A stretch of 18,918 nt of DNA from LW23 sp041287705 (GCA_041287705.1 JBGGNE010000266.1:1-18918); one strand, 5' to 3'. Numbered from the stretch's first letter, positions 9,340-16,640 are shown. The notes: generated by a model from the letters alone, not told the origin. A program made the numbers and translations.

Positions 9340-9777
9340 TTATGGAATTCCGGGCCTGGGATTGTTGAGAAGGCCCATGCGGGGAATTTTGGCAAGCTGA
9401 ACCGCGTCAAAAACATCCACCAACTGTTGGTAGCGCAAGTCTTTGTCAGCACGGATAAGAACACCCGCGTTGGGATCCTCCGTACGAAATTTTTCCAAAG
9501 CAGGGCGGAGCTGTGCAAGCGACATCCGCTGCTTGTCGAACACAATTTGTCCCTGCGCGTCCACCTCCAGCGTCCGGACGCTGCGCGTGGCGCCGCCGGC
9601 ATCGGTGGAAGTAAGAGGAGCGGGCGACGCAACAGGCAACTGCACGTTCAGACTTTGCTCCAGCAGCGGCGTGGTAATGATGAAGATGATGAGCAGCACA
9701 AACGCCAGATCAAGCAATGGCGTCACGTTCAGTTCCGACATCGTGGAGTAGCCGGATTTGTCGGAAAAACGTTTCAT
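9340..9777 (-). CDS. ExbD/TolR-family biopolymer transport protein
   Basis: 145 residues, about the normal length for the family. A short cytoplasmic N-terminus leads into ELNVTPLLDLAFVLLIIF (about 15-32), the conserved NVTPL-D start of the single membrane helix (about 20-38). Asp23 lies at the proton-pathway position. A periplasmic domain follows with the typical LEVDAQGQIVFD and VLIRADKDLRYQQLVDVFD segments. ExbD/TolR works with an ExbB/TolQ proton channel to energise outer-membrane processes through TonB or TolA. Neither partner is in the window. It follows the WD40 gene by 53 nt on the same strand and may share its transcript. The ATG at 9777 is the natural start, but its Shine-Dalgarno is poor. 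Confidence 0.9.
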   Translation of the reverse strand: MKRFSDKSGYSTMSELNVTPLLDLAFVLLIIFIITTPLLEQSLNVQLPVASPAPLTSTDAGGATRSVRTLEVDAQGQIVFDKQRMSLAQLRPALEKFRTEDPNAGVLIRADKDLRYQQLVDVFDAVQLAKIPRMGLLNNPRPGIP

Positions 9778-9794
9778 ATACGGGAGAGATTGAT

Positions 9795-9821
9795 TTGCAC
9801 TTTAGCACCGTTACGGTGCAA
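9795..9821 (-). promoter_or_regulatory. overlapping alternative hairpins between the WD40 and exbD-like genes
   Basis: In the 53-nt gap, GCACCG (9805-9810) pairs perfectly with CGGTGC (9814-9819) around a 3-nt loop. TTGCAC (9795-9800) also pairs perfectly with GTGCAA (9816-9821). The two stems share bases 9816-9819 and cannot form together. No T-run follows. This could be a partial terminator or processing site between the genes, or chance. Confidence 0.35.
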
Positions 9822-9830
9822 GGCCAGCCG

Positions 9831-11147
9831 TTAGTGAGATAGTTCCCGAACCGCCGCAGCGCATTCGTACGTCTTCAGATCCGTGCCGTCGGTGGTAACT
9901 GCAAATTTCCTTCCGTCCGGGCTGAAGGCGATAGCGCCTGCACGGTTTATCTTCGTTATCTGCTGATTCGCGGAGGAGAGATTGCACAGCACCGCCGTCT
10001 TTTCTTTGCGGGAGAAGACTATCATCCAATCTTCCGTGCGGTTCAGATGCGGGATCCGCCAGGCATATGCAGATTCACCGGCGAAATACTTGTTCCATGC
10101 GATTTCCGCACGTTGCTTCCCTGTAAGGAAATCATAAACAACCAGGCCAGTGTCGTCTTGAAGCATCGCCTTTCCGTTGTTGGATATACAATTTGCGCGA
10201 TGTCCTGACTCTTTGGGATCTGTATCCTGTCTTTCAACCACAGTGTTCTTGTGAGAATCTAGTTTCAGATCCACTAGCCGGGCATTTCCCTGGTTATCTT
10301 TGGAAAGCATGTACCTGCCATTGGGGCTTAATGCCGAGCCGCGATACTGTAAAATGGACGGTGCTATGGCCGCAGGCGTTGCATCCTTGCTGTTCCATGC
10401 ACGTAAGACTGCATGATATTCACCCAGCGCATAAACCAGAGTGCCATCCTGGCTAAAAGCGTATGAATATATAGAGATGGGGAAAGTATCTGGAGGCTGC
10501 TCTGCATATAGCATCACGTTGCCTGTCACTTCTCCGCTGTCACAATCCATAAGCAGCATTTTGCCTGAGCCACCTGTCACCAGCACCTTCTTTTCGTCCG
10601 GGCTGAAAAGCATATCCCATTCAACACGTGTATTCAGGCCGCTCACTCCAGTACCTCTAACCTTCATTGCGGCGACATCCCATAGCTGTACGTCGCCGTT
10701 CAGCAGAGTGACGCCAAACAGCCGGCCTCCAGGGCCAAGCCGGCACTCAGTGGAGCCAATACCGTTAAAGACAGGCGATTTATTGATCTGACGTCCTGTT
10801 GCGGTGCTCCATGTTGTGACCTGCATGGCAGTGCTGAAAAACAGGCTGTCCTTAACATTGGAGTAATCCGCAGGACAATCCGACGCAACGACAAGCGTCG
10901 AGCCATCCTCGCTAAAGACGAACGCTGCCGCCGCATCAGGCGCCTCAATATCGGCACCAAACTTCTGTCCACTTTCCGCATCCCACAGGCGGATATTGCC
11001 CCTGTCCGTACAGGTCGCTATTTTCCGACCGTCAGCGCTGTAAACCAGAAGCGGTGTCTGTTTCCATTTGACTAGCGCGAACGCTGTTTCGTGCGGACTC
11101 ACTATCGCCAGTGAAAAGCACCCTATCAGAACGAGAATTCTTTTCAT
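9831..11147 (-). CDS. exported WD40-like beta-propeller protein
   Basis: 438 residues with a signal peptide (about 1-24, likely cleavage AFA/L). WD40-like blades follow: YSADGRKIATCTDRGNIRLWD (about 36-56), FSEDGSTLVVAS, GDVQLWDVAAMKVRG, FSPDEKKVLVTGGSGKMLLMD, FSQDGTLVYALG, LSPNGRYMLSKD and FSPDGRKFAVTTDG near the C-terminus. This is consistent with a single propeller of about seven blades. WD40 propellers are binding scaffolds; the partner is unknown. The gene lies 53 nt upstream of the ExbD-like gene on the same strand and is divergent from the receiver-domain gene. A good -10/-35 pair lies just upstream. A periplasmic location is inferred from the signal peptide. Confidence 0.82.
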   Translation of the reverse strand: MKRILVLIGCFSLAIVSPHETAFALVKWKQTPLLVYSADGRKIATCTDRGNIRLWDAESGQKFGADIEAPDAAAAFVFSEDGSTLVVASDCPADYSNVKDSLFFSTAMQVTTWSTATGRQINKSPVFNGIGSTECRLGPGGRLFGVTLLNGDVQLWDVAAMKVRGTGVSGLNTRVEWDMLFSPDEKKVLVTGGSGKMLLMDCDSGEVTGNVMLYAEQPPDTFPISIYSYAFSQDGTLVYALGEYHAVLRAWNSKDATPAAIAPSILQYRGSALSPNGRYMLSKDNQGNARLVDLKLDSHKNTVVERQDTDPKESGHRANCISNNGKAMLQDDTGLVVYDFLTGKQRAEIAWNKYFAGESAYAWRIPHLNRTEDWMIVFSRKEKTAVLCNLSSANQQITKINRAGAIAFSPDGRKFAVTTDGTDLKTYECAAAVRELSH

Positions 11148-11161
11148 ACGCTTTGCGACTC

Positions 11162-11189
11162 ATTATACATCTCGATAGAAATCCATCAA
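11162..11189 (-). promoter_or_regulatory. sigma70-type promoter for the WD40/ExbD genes
   Basis: On the minus strand, TATAAT (complement of 11162-11167) is preceded at a 16-bp spacing by TTGATG (complement of 11184-11189), a 4/6 match to TTGACA. The -10 ends 14 nt before the WD40 start codon, giving a very short leader. Confidence 0.55.
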
Positions 11190-11197
11190 CCTATCGA
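11172..11197. promoter_or_regulatory. inverted repeat across the divergent promoter region (possible operator)
   Basis: TCGATAG (11172-11178) and CTATCGA (11191-11197) form a perfect 7-bp inverted repeat with a 12-nt centre. It brackets the -35 of the minus-strand promoter and ends 5 nt before the receiver gene's ATG. The size suits a dimeric regulator site, but no cognate regulator is known. Confidence 0.4.
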
Positions 11198-11202
11198 CTA
11201 CA

Positions 11203-11616
11203 ATGACAAGCAACGGGGTACACAAAGTCAGCTCTGACGAAGAATGGCGCAATCACGTCCTGTGGGTAGATGACCGCCCCCAGAACAACGTCAGTGTGCG
11301 CCAGATATTCGAAGCCATGGGAATCCGCTTTACCCTGGCGCTTTCTACGAAAGAAGCTCTTGCGGCAATGGAACACTCGCGGTTTGCCGTCATCATCTCC
11401 GATATGGGACGGGAGGAAGGCCCGCGCGAGGGTTACGTGCTGCTTGATCAGCTTCGGGAAATGGGCAATCGCACGCCATTTTTTATCTATGCTTCGTCGA
11501 ATGCTCCCGAGCATAAGCAGGAAGCGCTGGAGCACGGCGGACAGGGCAGCACTAATCGTCCTCAGGAACTGATCGAGCGAGTGATACGCGCCGTCATCCT
11601 GAGACAGACGGCTTAA
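11203..11616 (+). CDS. stand-alone response-regulator receiver domain protein
   Basis: 137 residues, a single receiver domain with no output domain. VLWVDDRP supplies the acidic pair D23-D24, IISDMG the phospho-acceptor D67, and IYASS the switch Ser98. The position normally held by the invariant Lys before Pro is Arg119 (STNRP). The segment after the acceptor (GREEGPREGYVLLDQLR) is longer and more charged than usual. Single-domain receivers commonly pass phosphate or bind a partner. No histidine kinase is adjacent, although a poly-HAMP sensor lies about 5 kb away. No Shine-Dalgarno is visible before the ATG. The gene is divergent from the WD40 gene. Confidence 0.82.
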   Translation: MTSNGVHKVSSDEEWRNHVLWVDDRPQNNVSVRQIFEAMGIRFTLALSTKEALAAMEHSRFAVIISDMGREEGPREGYVLLDQLREMGNRTPFFIYASSNAPEHKQEALEHGGQGSTNRPQELIERVIRAVILRQTA

Positions 11617-11888
11617 TCAAGCTGCGGAGCTGAAACGGAGAGAAGAACCGGCAGGCAGGCGGGGCAGATGAGGGTGCGAGCGTTTTTTCAAAAAAGATGT
11701 AAAAAAGGCATCCCAGCCACCGCAACGTATGCTATAACGATCCAGAGCCTGTAGCCGGATCACGTTCCCCGCAACGGCGCCACCGTCAGCCACAGCGGAG
11801 GGCGGGCAACAGGCAGGTCTGCAAGGATTGCTTTCGCAACCGTTCTGTTCTATCCTCCCTTTCAATCTCTCCCCGCCCCCGCCACGCG
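11617..11888. other. GC-rich gap between the receiver and cNMP/DUF4388 genes
   Basis: 272 bases. A self-complementary T6-C-A6 run lies at 11683-11695, and GCTATAAC (11731-11738) could serve as a -10 without a clear -35. GGATTGC/GCAACC (11825-11837) can form a small hairpin with one bulge near the 3' end. I could not match the region to a riboswitch class. No coding region is convincing. Confidence 0.35.
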
Positions 11889-12926
11889 ATGAGCACCAAC
11901 GAACACCTGCACTTCTTTCAATACCTGCGCAGCCTGGCGCCGGAGTGGCAGGAATCCTTTGATCAACTGGCCGAATCCCGGCACATCCCCGCCGGGGCCA
12001 ACATTTGCCGTCAGGGCGAGCCCTCCGATGCCGTCTTTATCATCGAGGAAGGCGTGGCTGAGGTACTGCTGGAGAGCGACGACTTTACCCGCCAGCGCCG
12101 CGTGGGCTATCTGGCTCCGGGCGATATCTTTGGCGAACTGGGCCTGCTGAACGACGACCCGCGCAGCGCAACCGTGCGCGCCAAGGTGGACGTGCAGGCG
12201 CGTCGCCTGGAGCGCGAGGTGTTTCGTGAGTTTCTGGACGATTTGCCCGGCTTCGGCCGCTTCATTTCATGCATGCTGGCCAGCCGGTTCAAGCTGCTGA
12301 CCGCCGAGGTGAAGTATCAGAGCCACTGTCTGCACCTGCGCGGCAACCTTCCCCTCTTTGATCTGCTGATGGTGTTCCAGACCATTCGCGACAGCAATGC
12401 CCAGGGTGAACTGCTGCTGTGGGGCACGGACAACGACCCGCTCGGCGCCTTCTTCTTCAGCGGCAATACCATCCAGAGCGCCAAGCACGGCCAGCTTCGC
12501 GGCCCGGAGGCTATCTGGCAGGCCCTGTGTGACAGCTCCGCCAAAGGCACATTCGCCTTCCAGATGATGGCCCAGCCGATGACCGATTTCGAGCCGAGCT
12601 GTACCGTCAGCGCCGACCTCACCGATATCCTTATGCAGGGCGCGATGAAACGCGATTACTTTGCCCAGCTTTCCGAGCCCCTGCGCCAGTTGCGCGGCAC
12701 CATCACCCTGTGGGCTGATGGCCTCGACTGGCCCGACCGCGAAACGCTCCCTGCGGCTGAACGCATCGTCGACGCCCTTAAAGAAGCTCCGCGCCCCGTG
12801 GAGGAGGTGTGGAGGGAGTCCCTCGTCTGCTCCCTCACGTTCGGCCAGATCATCGAAGAACTGATCCGTACGCGGCAGATAACCCTGGAAGAGGAAGAAG
12901 TCTATCCTCTTGCCGCGCATGCCTAG
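11889..12926 (+). CDS. cyclic-nucleotide-binding domain protein with DUF4388 (PATAN-like) C-terminus
   Basis: 345 residues. Residues about 23-135 form a Crp-like cNMP-binding domain, with a phosphate-binding cassette FGELGLLNDDPRSATVRA (81-98) retaining the Glu and Arg that normally contact the cyclic nucleotide. There is no helix-turn-helix DNA-binding domain after it. Instead LRGNLPLFDLLMVFQTIRDS (150-169) opens a DUF4388/PATAN domain, a module typical of bacterial signalling proteins, running to about residue 250. The tail of about 90 residues ends in an acidic helix (TLEEEEVY). The likely role is a signal-responsive adaptor, not a transcription factor. The ATG at 11889 lacks a clear Shine-Dalgarno. 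Confidence 0.82.
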   Translation: MSTNEHLHFFQYLRSLAPEWQESFDQLAESRHIPAGANICRQGEPSDAVFIIEEGVAEVLLESDDFTRQRRVGYLAPGDIFGELGLLNDDPRSATVRAKVDVQARRLEREVFREFLDDLPGFGRFISCMLASRFKLLTAEVKYQSHCLHLRGNLPLFDLLMVFQTIRDSNAQGELLLWGTDNDPLGAFFFSGNTIQSAKHGQLRGPEAIWQALCDSSAKGTFAFQMMAQPMTDFEPSCTVSADLTDILMQGAMKRDYFAQLSEPLRQLRGTITLWADGLDWPDRETLPAAERIVDALKEAPRPVEEVWRESLVCSLTFGQIIEELIRTRQITLEEEEVYPLAAHA

Positions 12927-13082
12927 AGCACGAGAACCTGATACCGACGAAATGCGGATGGATCATGTCTGGCTTTTGCCGTCTTCCGAACGCTCTGATG
13001 GTTTAATTCACTGTAATATACGGCACGGCCCATGCGATTAAGTGGAAACATACGCCCCACAGCCAGTTGAGACCAGGACTAC

Positions 13083-13679
13083 ATGAAAAAGACTTTCCTC
13101 ATTGCCTTCATCATTTTCGATCTGATCGTAGTGGCTGCCGCCGTCTATTTCTACCTGAACATTTACCCGCTTCTGGCCAACGACGCACCGGTTCTGGATA
13201 CCTACAAAGGCGTAGCCGTCTACGACAATGGCCCCGAAATGCTGAAGAGCCACGGCAGGCACTACAGCTGGAGCGGCTATTACTATGGTCAGAAGTGGCA
13301 GTGTGTCGAGTACATCAAGCGCTTTTACTTTGACGCCCTTGGCCACCGCATGCCCGACGTGATGGGCCACGCGCGCGATTTCTTTGACAATAATACGGCG
13401 CAGGGTGAGGTTAACCCCAAGCGCGATCTGCTTCAGTACCGCAACGGCGATAAAGTCCCGCCTCAGGCCGATGATCTGGTGGTCTCGCAGCTTATCGCCG
13501 GCGGCTACGGCCATGTGGCCATCATCACTAAAGTGGAAGGCACCAAGGTCGAAGTCATCCAGCAAAACTGCGGCGAGCACTTCCGCTCTGAACTCGAACT
13601 GGTGAAAGACGCCGAGGGCAATTACCACCTGGAAATGTACGGCAAACCCGTTGCCGGCTGGCTGCGGAAGAAGAGTTAA
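13083..13679 (+). CDS. membrane-anchored CHAP-domain amidase/peptidase
   Basis: 198 residues. An N-terminal helix (about 5-27) anchors or exports the protein. The CHAP domain follows with the catalytic Cys74 in WQCVEYIKRFY, His144 in YGHVAIITK and a polar third position in QQNCGEH (about Asn162). The CVEY and GHVA segments resemble the amidase half of glutathionylspermidine synthetase/amidase as well as peptidoglycan-cleaving CHAP enzymes, so the substrate could be peptidoglycan or a glutathionyl/trypanothione-like amide. CAGGA about 5 nt upstream supports the ATG. It stands alone on the plus strand, 156 nt after the cNMP/DUF4388 gene, and converges on the gene ending at 13977. Confidence 0.82.
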   Translation: MKKTFLIAFIIFDLIVVAAAVYFYLNIYPLLANDAPVLDTYKGVAVYDNGPEMLKSHGRHYSWSGYYYGQKWQCVEYIKRFYFDALGHRMPDVMGHARDFFDNNTAQGEVNPKRDLLQYRNGDKVPPQADDLVVSQLIAGGYGHVAIITKVEGTKVEVIQQNCGEHFRSELELVKDAEGNYHLEMYGKPVAGWLRKKS

Positions 13680-13727
13680 ACTGAGACTGAAGCCGGAGGC
13701 ACAGAGGACGATGCCACGTTAGTCAAC

Positions 13728-13749
13728 ACCCGGCCTGCACTTGCCGGGT
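13728..13749 (+). terminator. GC-rich hairpin after the CHAP gene
   Basis: ACCCGGC (13728-13734) pairs perfectly with GCCGGGT (13743-13749) around an 8-nt loop, 49 nt after the CHAP stop codon. The following bases are not T-rich, so it may be a Rho-aided or processed 3' end and not a canonical intrinsic terminator. Confidence 0.4.
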
Positions 13750-13811
13750 ACGATTGATAGTGGAGCAAATAGTCAGCTTTCTAAACGCGTAAAGATGAGG
13801 GTTTCCCATCC

Positions 13812-13894
13812 GAAACCTGTGTCTTCGTGTCTTGGTAGTGAAAAAATCCTCATCCCAGGCGTTCAAAGGGAATTTGAACCACCAAGACTCCAGG
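13812..13894. repeat. palindromic element between convergent genes (copy 2)
   Basis: Starts GAAACCTG like copy 1 at 4008. The outer stem is GTCTTGGT (13829-13836) with ACCAAGAC (13881-13888). An inner perfect hairpin is GTTCAAA (13861-13867) with TTTGAAC (13873-13879). CCTG (13816-13819) can also pair with CAGG (13891-13894). The right arm reads ACCAAGACTC directly followed by CAGG, whereas copy 1 has nine extra bases between these two segments. It lies between the CHAP gene and the minus-strand gene ending at 13977. Confidence 0.7.
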
Positions 13895-13976
13895 ACATCA
13901 AGTTTTGGAAGCGGATTTTCCCAGGTTCTCTTTGGTGCTTAATCTTTAAGCGCACCATTTTCCATCACATCCGCTC

Positions 13977-15617
13977 TTACCGGTAAGTTCCTTTAGACAG
14001 GATGTTGGAGTTCAGAACGGCACCGAATATCGCGAAGTCGCTGGTGATGCGATTGTACCTTTCGTAGGCCTGCGTCCTTGCTGAGCCCGCGGGCTGGGTT
14101 CCCGAGCCCGAGGTTGGGGGCGCAGCACTCCTGCCTTCAAGGGAGGCAATGTGCTTTTCAATGACGGAGGATCCCGTATCTTTGCCGCTCAGGTTCCTTG
14201 TTCCTGTTACACGAACAGGAGTTCGCGACGTCTCCTGAGCCGTCATGCTGGCATCCCGGGGGCGGGTGTAGATCAGCACAACGAGAAAATCGCCTTTTAC
14301 CTTCATCTCGCCGCTTGTCTGGATGCCATTACTGATTCCAGGATTGATTTGCCGGCTGCCGGCGGCCAGGTAGTCCGTGACCTGCTTTAGCCCCTCGGGG
14401 GAAAGCTGGTAGACGCAAAACGTGGCAAGGTGCTCGTCACTGGCCTTGTCGATATGGTTCACCTGGGCGAAGGTGACTTTGGTGTAATTCAGGGAAGAAC
14501 CCAGCAGGAGTTCCAGAATGCTATCGACACCTGCCGGCGCCTTATCGCCGCCCTTGGAACTCGCCTTGACTTCAAAGTGCGGAATTAACTCCTCCCCTGG
14601 CGTAACAGCAGCATCGGCGCTGGTCTTCGTTCGCGGTTTCAATGCATAGGCTGTAAAATGCTGGCACATCGTCTCCGCCGAAACAGGCGCAACAGGTTCA
14701 TCCTGACCGGGCGCAACGGCCTGACTTTGCGCAGTTGCGACACCTGAAAAGAGCTGTGTGAATGCCGATTCCGCCAATCTCAAATCCCGAAAGACCTGAT
14801 ATTCCACCATCATCTGGTCGTTCGTAGAGCGTGGAGCACCGCCACGTGGTTCGCCCAGTGTAGTTTTGGCAGGTTTATCACCTTTCTCAAGCGACGCCAG
14901 TTTCTTGTCCAGATCATCGGACTTTGTTGTGCCGCGTCCAGGCAGGCCCCCGGGCGTTGCAGCGCCTGATCCGCCAAACGGCCTTGTGAGGTTCTCCACC
15001 GGAACCGCCAATACAAGTAACACGTCGTCAATCAGCTTATAACGCGAAAAAGAATCCAGCCGTCTAGCCCTGACATCACCAGGCATTCCGCCGGTCGGCC
15101 TGAGGGCGGCCTTGACGTCCTCTACGGATGCCCCCTTCAGATGCATGGCATACAGCGATACGATGCGCTCGCCCTTGGACGTATCGACATGAGCAATTTC
15201 CACCATGTTAAACTGGTCATACTCCAGCGGTTTGCCGACCAGCTTCACAAGGGCTGCCTCCAGCTCTTTGGCATCCTTTTTATCCGACGAAGAGCTCTTG
15301 AGCTTGAAGCGCTGAGCTGTCTCCATGATGTAAGGCGATACCGCATCACGATTCATCGCCGGCCCTCGAGATGTCGGCTGCCTATACGCAGGATTCGGCA
15401 CCTGCACCATGCTCGGTTTTTCCAGAACCTGCACATAACGATCGCAATACTGCGTCTTTGTATCGACCTGCTGCCCGGCCTGCTTTACCGGCTCAGGATC
15501 CGCCCAGATTGAACAGGACGGCAGAACGGCACCCATCAGCATAATGCCGGTGCAGTAAACAGGAATTGCGTGGCGCAGTACTCTTCGTGTGGTAAGTGAA
15601 CGTGATAGCGTTGGCAT
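13977..15617 (-). CDS. exported or lipo-protein of unknown function with duplicated domain
   Basis: 546 residues from the ATG at 15617. The N-terminus is signal-peptide-like: basic n-region (SRSLTTRRVLRH), hydrophobic core, then LPSC (a possible lipobox) or IWA/DPEP (a possible SPase I site). Two divergent copies of a domain of about 125 residues follow. Copy 1 (about 15250-14880) has LVGKPLEYDQF, VEIAHVDTSKGE, DDVLLVLAVPVEN and LASLEKG. Copy 2 (about 14510-14130) has LLGSSLNYTKV, AQVNHIDKASDE, GDFLVVLIYTRPRD and IASLEGR. Low-complexity Gly/Ser/Pro/Lys linkers join and flank them. The frame is open up to an ATG at 15785, but those extra 56 residues look like a relic of another gene start, so I prefer 15617. 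I recognise no family and propose no function. Confidence 0.7.
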   Translation of the reverse strand: MPTLSRSLTTRRVLRHAIPVYCTGIMLMGAVLPSCSIWADPEPVKQAGQQVDTKTQYCDRYVQVLEKPSMVQVPNPAYRQPTSRGPAMNRDAVSPYIMETAQRFKLKSSSSDKKDAKELEAALVKLVGKPLEYDQFNMVEIAHVDTSKGERIVSLYAMHLKGASVEDVKAALRPTGGMPGDVRARRLDSFSRYKLIDDVLLVLAVPVENLTRPFGGSGAATPGGLPGRGTTKSDDLDKKLASLEKGDKPAKTTLGEPRGGAPRSTNDQMMVEYQVFRDLRLAESAFTQLFSGVATAQSQAVAPGQDEPVAPVSAETMCQHFTAYALKPRTKTSADAAVTPGEELIPHFEVKASSKGGDKAPAGVDSILELLLGSSLNYTKVTFAQVNHIDKASDEHLATFCVYQLSPEGLKQVTDYLAAGSRQINPGISNGIQTSGEMKVKGDFLVVLIYTRPRDASMTAQETSRTPVRVTGTRNLSGKDTGSSVIEKHIASLEGRSAAPPTSGSGTQPAGSARTQAYERYNRITSDFAIFGAVLNSNILSKGTYR

Positions 15618-15820
15618 GAGAGGAAGGGATAAGAAAATTGGTCTTACAACGTGACAGGAAAATAGTGAAAAAAACGTTAGATCGGCTCTTGCAATTCTCC
15701 TATCATCATTATGGGAACAAAGGAACTCGATAGTAATGATAAGTGCCGAAGCTAAAGGGCCAAACTGTTCGGGCGCGACGCTCATATATATCTCTTATAG
15801 AGAACAAAACCCTTCGTCTA
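15618..15820 (-). pseudogene. duplicated relic of a neighbouring gene's start and leader
   Basis: Reading leftward from an ATG at 15785, the frame begins MSVAPEQFGPLASALIIT. This matches the first residues of the 254-residue gene that starts at 16640 (MSGIPRQFGPVASVIIIL). The DNA also aligns: GGCCAAACTG lies 28 nt from the ATG end in both, and upstream ATAGAGA and CTTCGTC occur at nearly identical distances. After about 20 residues the similarity stops and the frame runs, without a recognisable domain, into the unrelated protein that starts at 15617. The AAAGGA before 16640 is degraded to AAGAGA here. This looks like a truncated paralogue, now in frame with the next gene. Whether it is translated is unknown. 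Confidence 0.5.
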
Positions 15821-15875
15821 TATTAGATTCAGATAAAGTTATTGTGTAGCTCTATTTTGTTTAGGGGAACGCCTA

Positions 15876-16640
15876 TCAGGATGCTTCGAATTTCATTCTG
15901 GCGACAAACTGCTCATAAAACGCGTTAGCTTCCTCCACTCTCTCAGGCAAGGGAACGCTACCTTGATGCCCCAGACAGGCTAAAATCATGATAACCTTCT
16001 CCTTTGTGGATATTACATATATTGTAGCTTTTACGTGAGTCGTAGCATAAACACGTGAATTTTCAGTAGAATTTTTTACATAATTTAAGTATTGAAGGCA
16101 GAATGTAATCCTGGCCTTGTACCCGGGTATATTGCAAATAGTGGCTGGTAATATGTCTTCCGCAGTTGCTTCTCTTTTCTTTTTCATCTCTAACAGCATA
16201 TTTATCAGTGTCCTTCTGGATACTTCAGCAGATGGCATATCAACTTCATCCTCCCTTCTGTCAGTAAGGTGCAGAGCGATCTCATGTCCATCGTCATGGC
16301 GCAACGCTATCAGTATATCCTTGTCCGAGTTTTTTTGCATTTTCCAGGAATCGGGATAGACAAGAGATAACTCCACACCCGGGGCGATTTTATCTCCACT
16401 ACTTTTGAAGACATTGGAACGATCTAAATCATTCCACTTCGCCATGGCAGCTTTCCTCCTTTTTTCAACCAGTGCGAGAGTTTCCTCTATATTGACAGCC
16501 GGTTGTTTTGGCTCTGATTTAGGAGTAAGACTCGCGACAAAAAAAATGAGCAGCATAATCAGCCCGTAGACTATGGGCCCCCCTACCAGAATGATTATTA
16601 CGGAGGCCACCGGGCCAAACTGTCGAGGTATACCGCTCAT
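15876..16640 (-). CDS. single-helix membrane-anchored protein, possibly PsbP/Mog1-like
   Basis: 254 residues. One N-terminal membrane helix (about 12-38) is followed by a charged linker and an extracytoplasmic domain. That domain begins VELSLVYPDSWKMQKN (about 88-103), then an IALRHDDGHEIALHL strand pair, and ends in a strand and helix (KVIMILACLGHQG...EQFVARMKF). The Y-P-x-x-W opening and the closing helix resemble PsbP/Mog1-type folds, but this is a weak visual resemblance. AAAGGA immediately upstream supports the ATG at 16640, although the spacing is short. The gene is more AT-rich than the rest of the window, suggesting a different origin. It is on the same strand as, and upstream of, the gene starting at 15617. 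Confidence 0.7.
   Translation of the reverse strand: MSGIPRQFGPVASVIIILVGGPIVYGLIMLLIFFVASLTPKSEPKQPAVNIEETLALVEKRRKAAMAKWNDLDRSNVFKSSGDKIAPGVELSLVYPDSWKMQKNSDKDILIALRHDDGHEIALHLTDRREDEVDMPSAEVSRRTLINMLLEMKKKREATAEDILPATICNIPGYKARITFCLQYLNYVKNSTENSRVYATTHVKATIYVISTKEKVIMILACLGHQGSVPLPERVEEANAFYEQFVARMKFEAS

Noticed and set aside
11761..11840. Possible cobalamin-type riboswitch because of GGCAGGTCT near 11813
   Set aside because: The remaining conserved blocks of that class are absent on both strands and no transport or vitamin gene follows.
11617..11865. 82-codon minus-strand open frame in the gap before the cNMP/DUF4388 gene
   Set aside because: No ribosome-binding site, Cys/Pro/Arg-rich composition and no recognisable feature; it fits a chance frame in GC-rich DNA.
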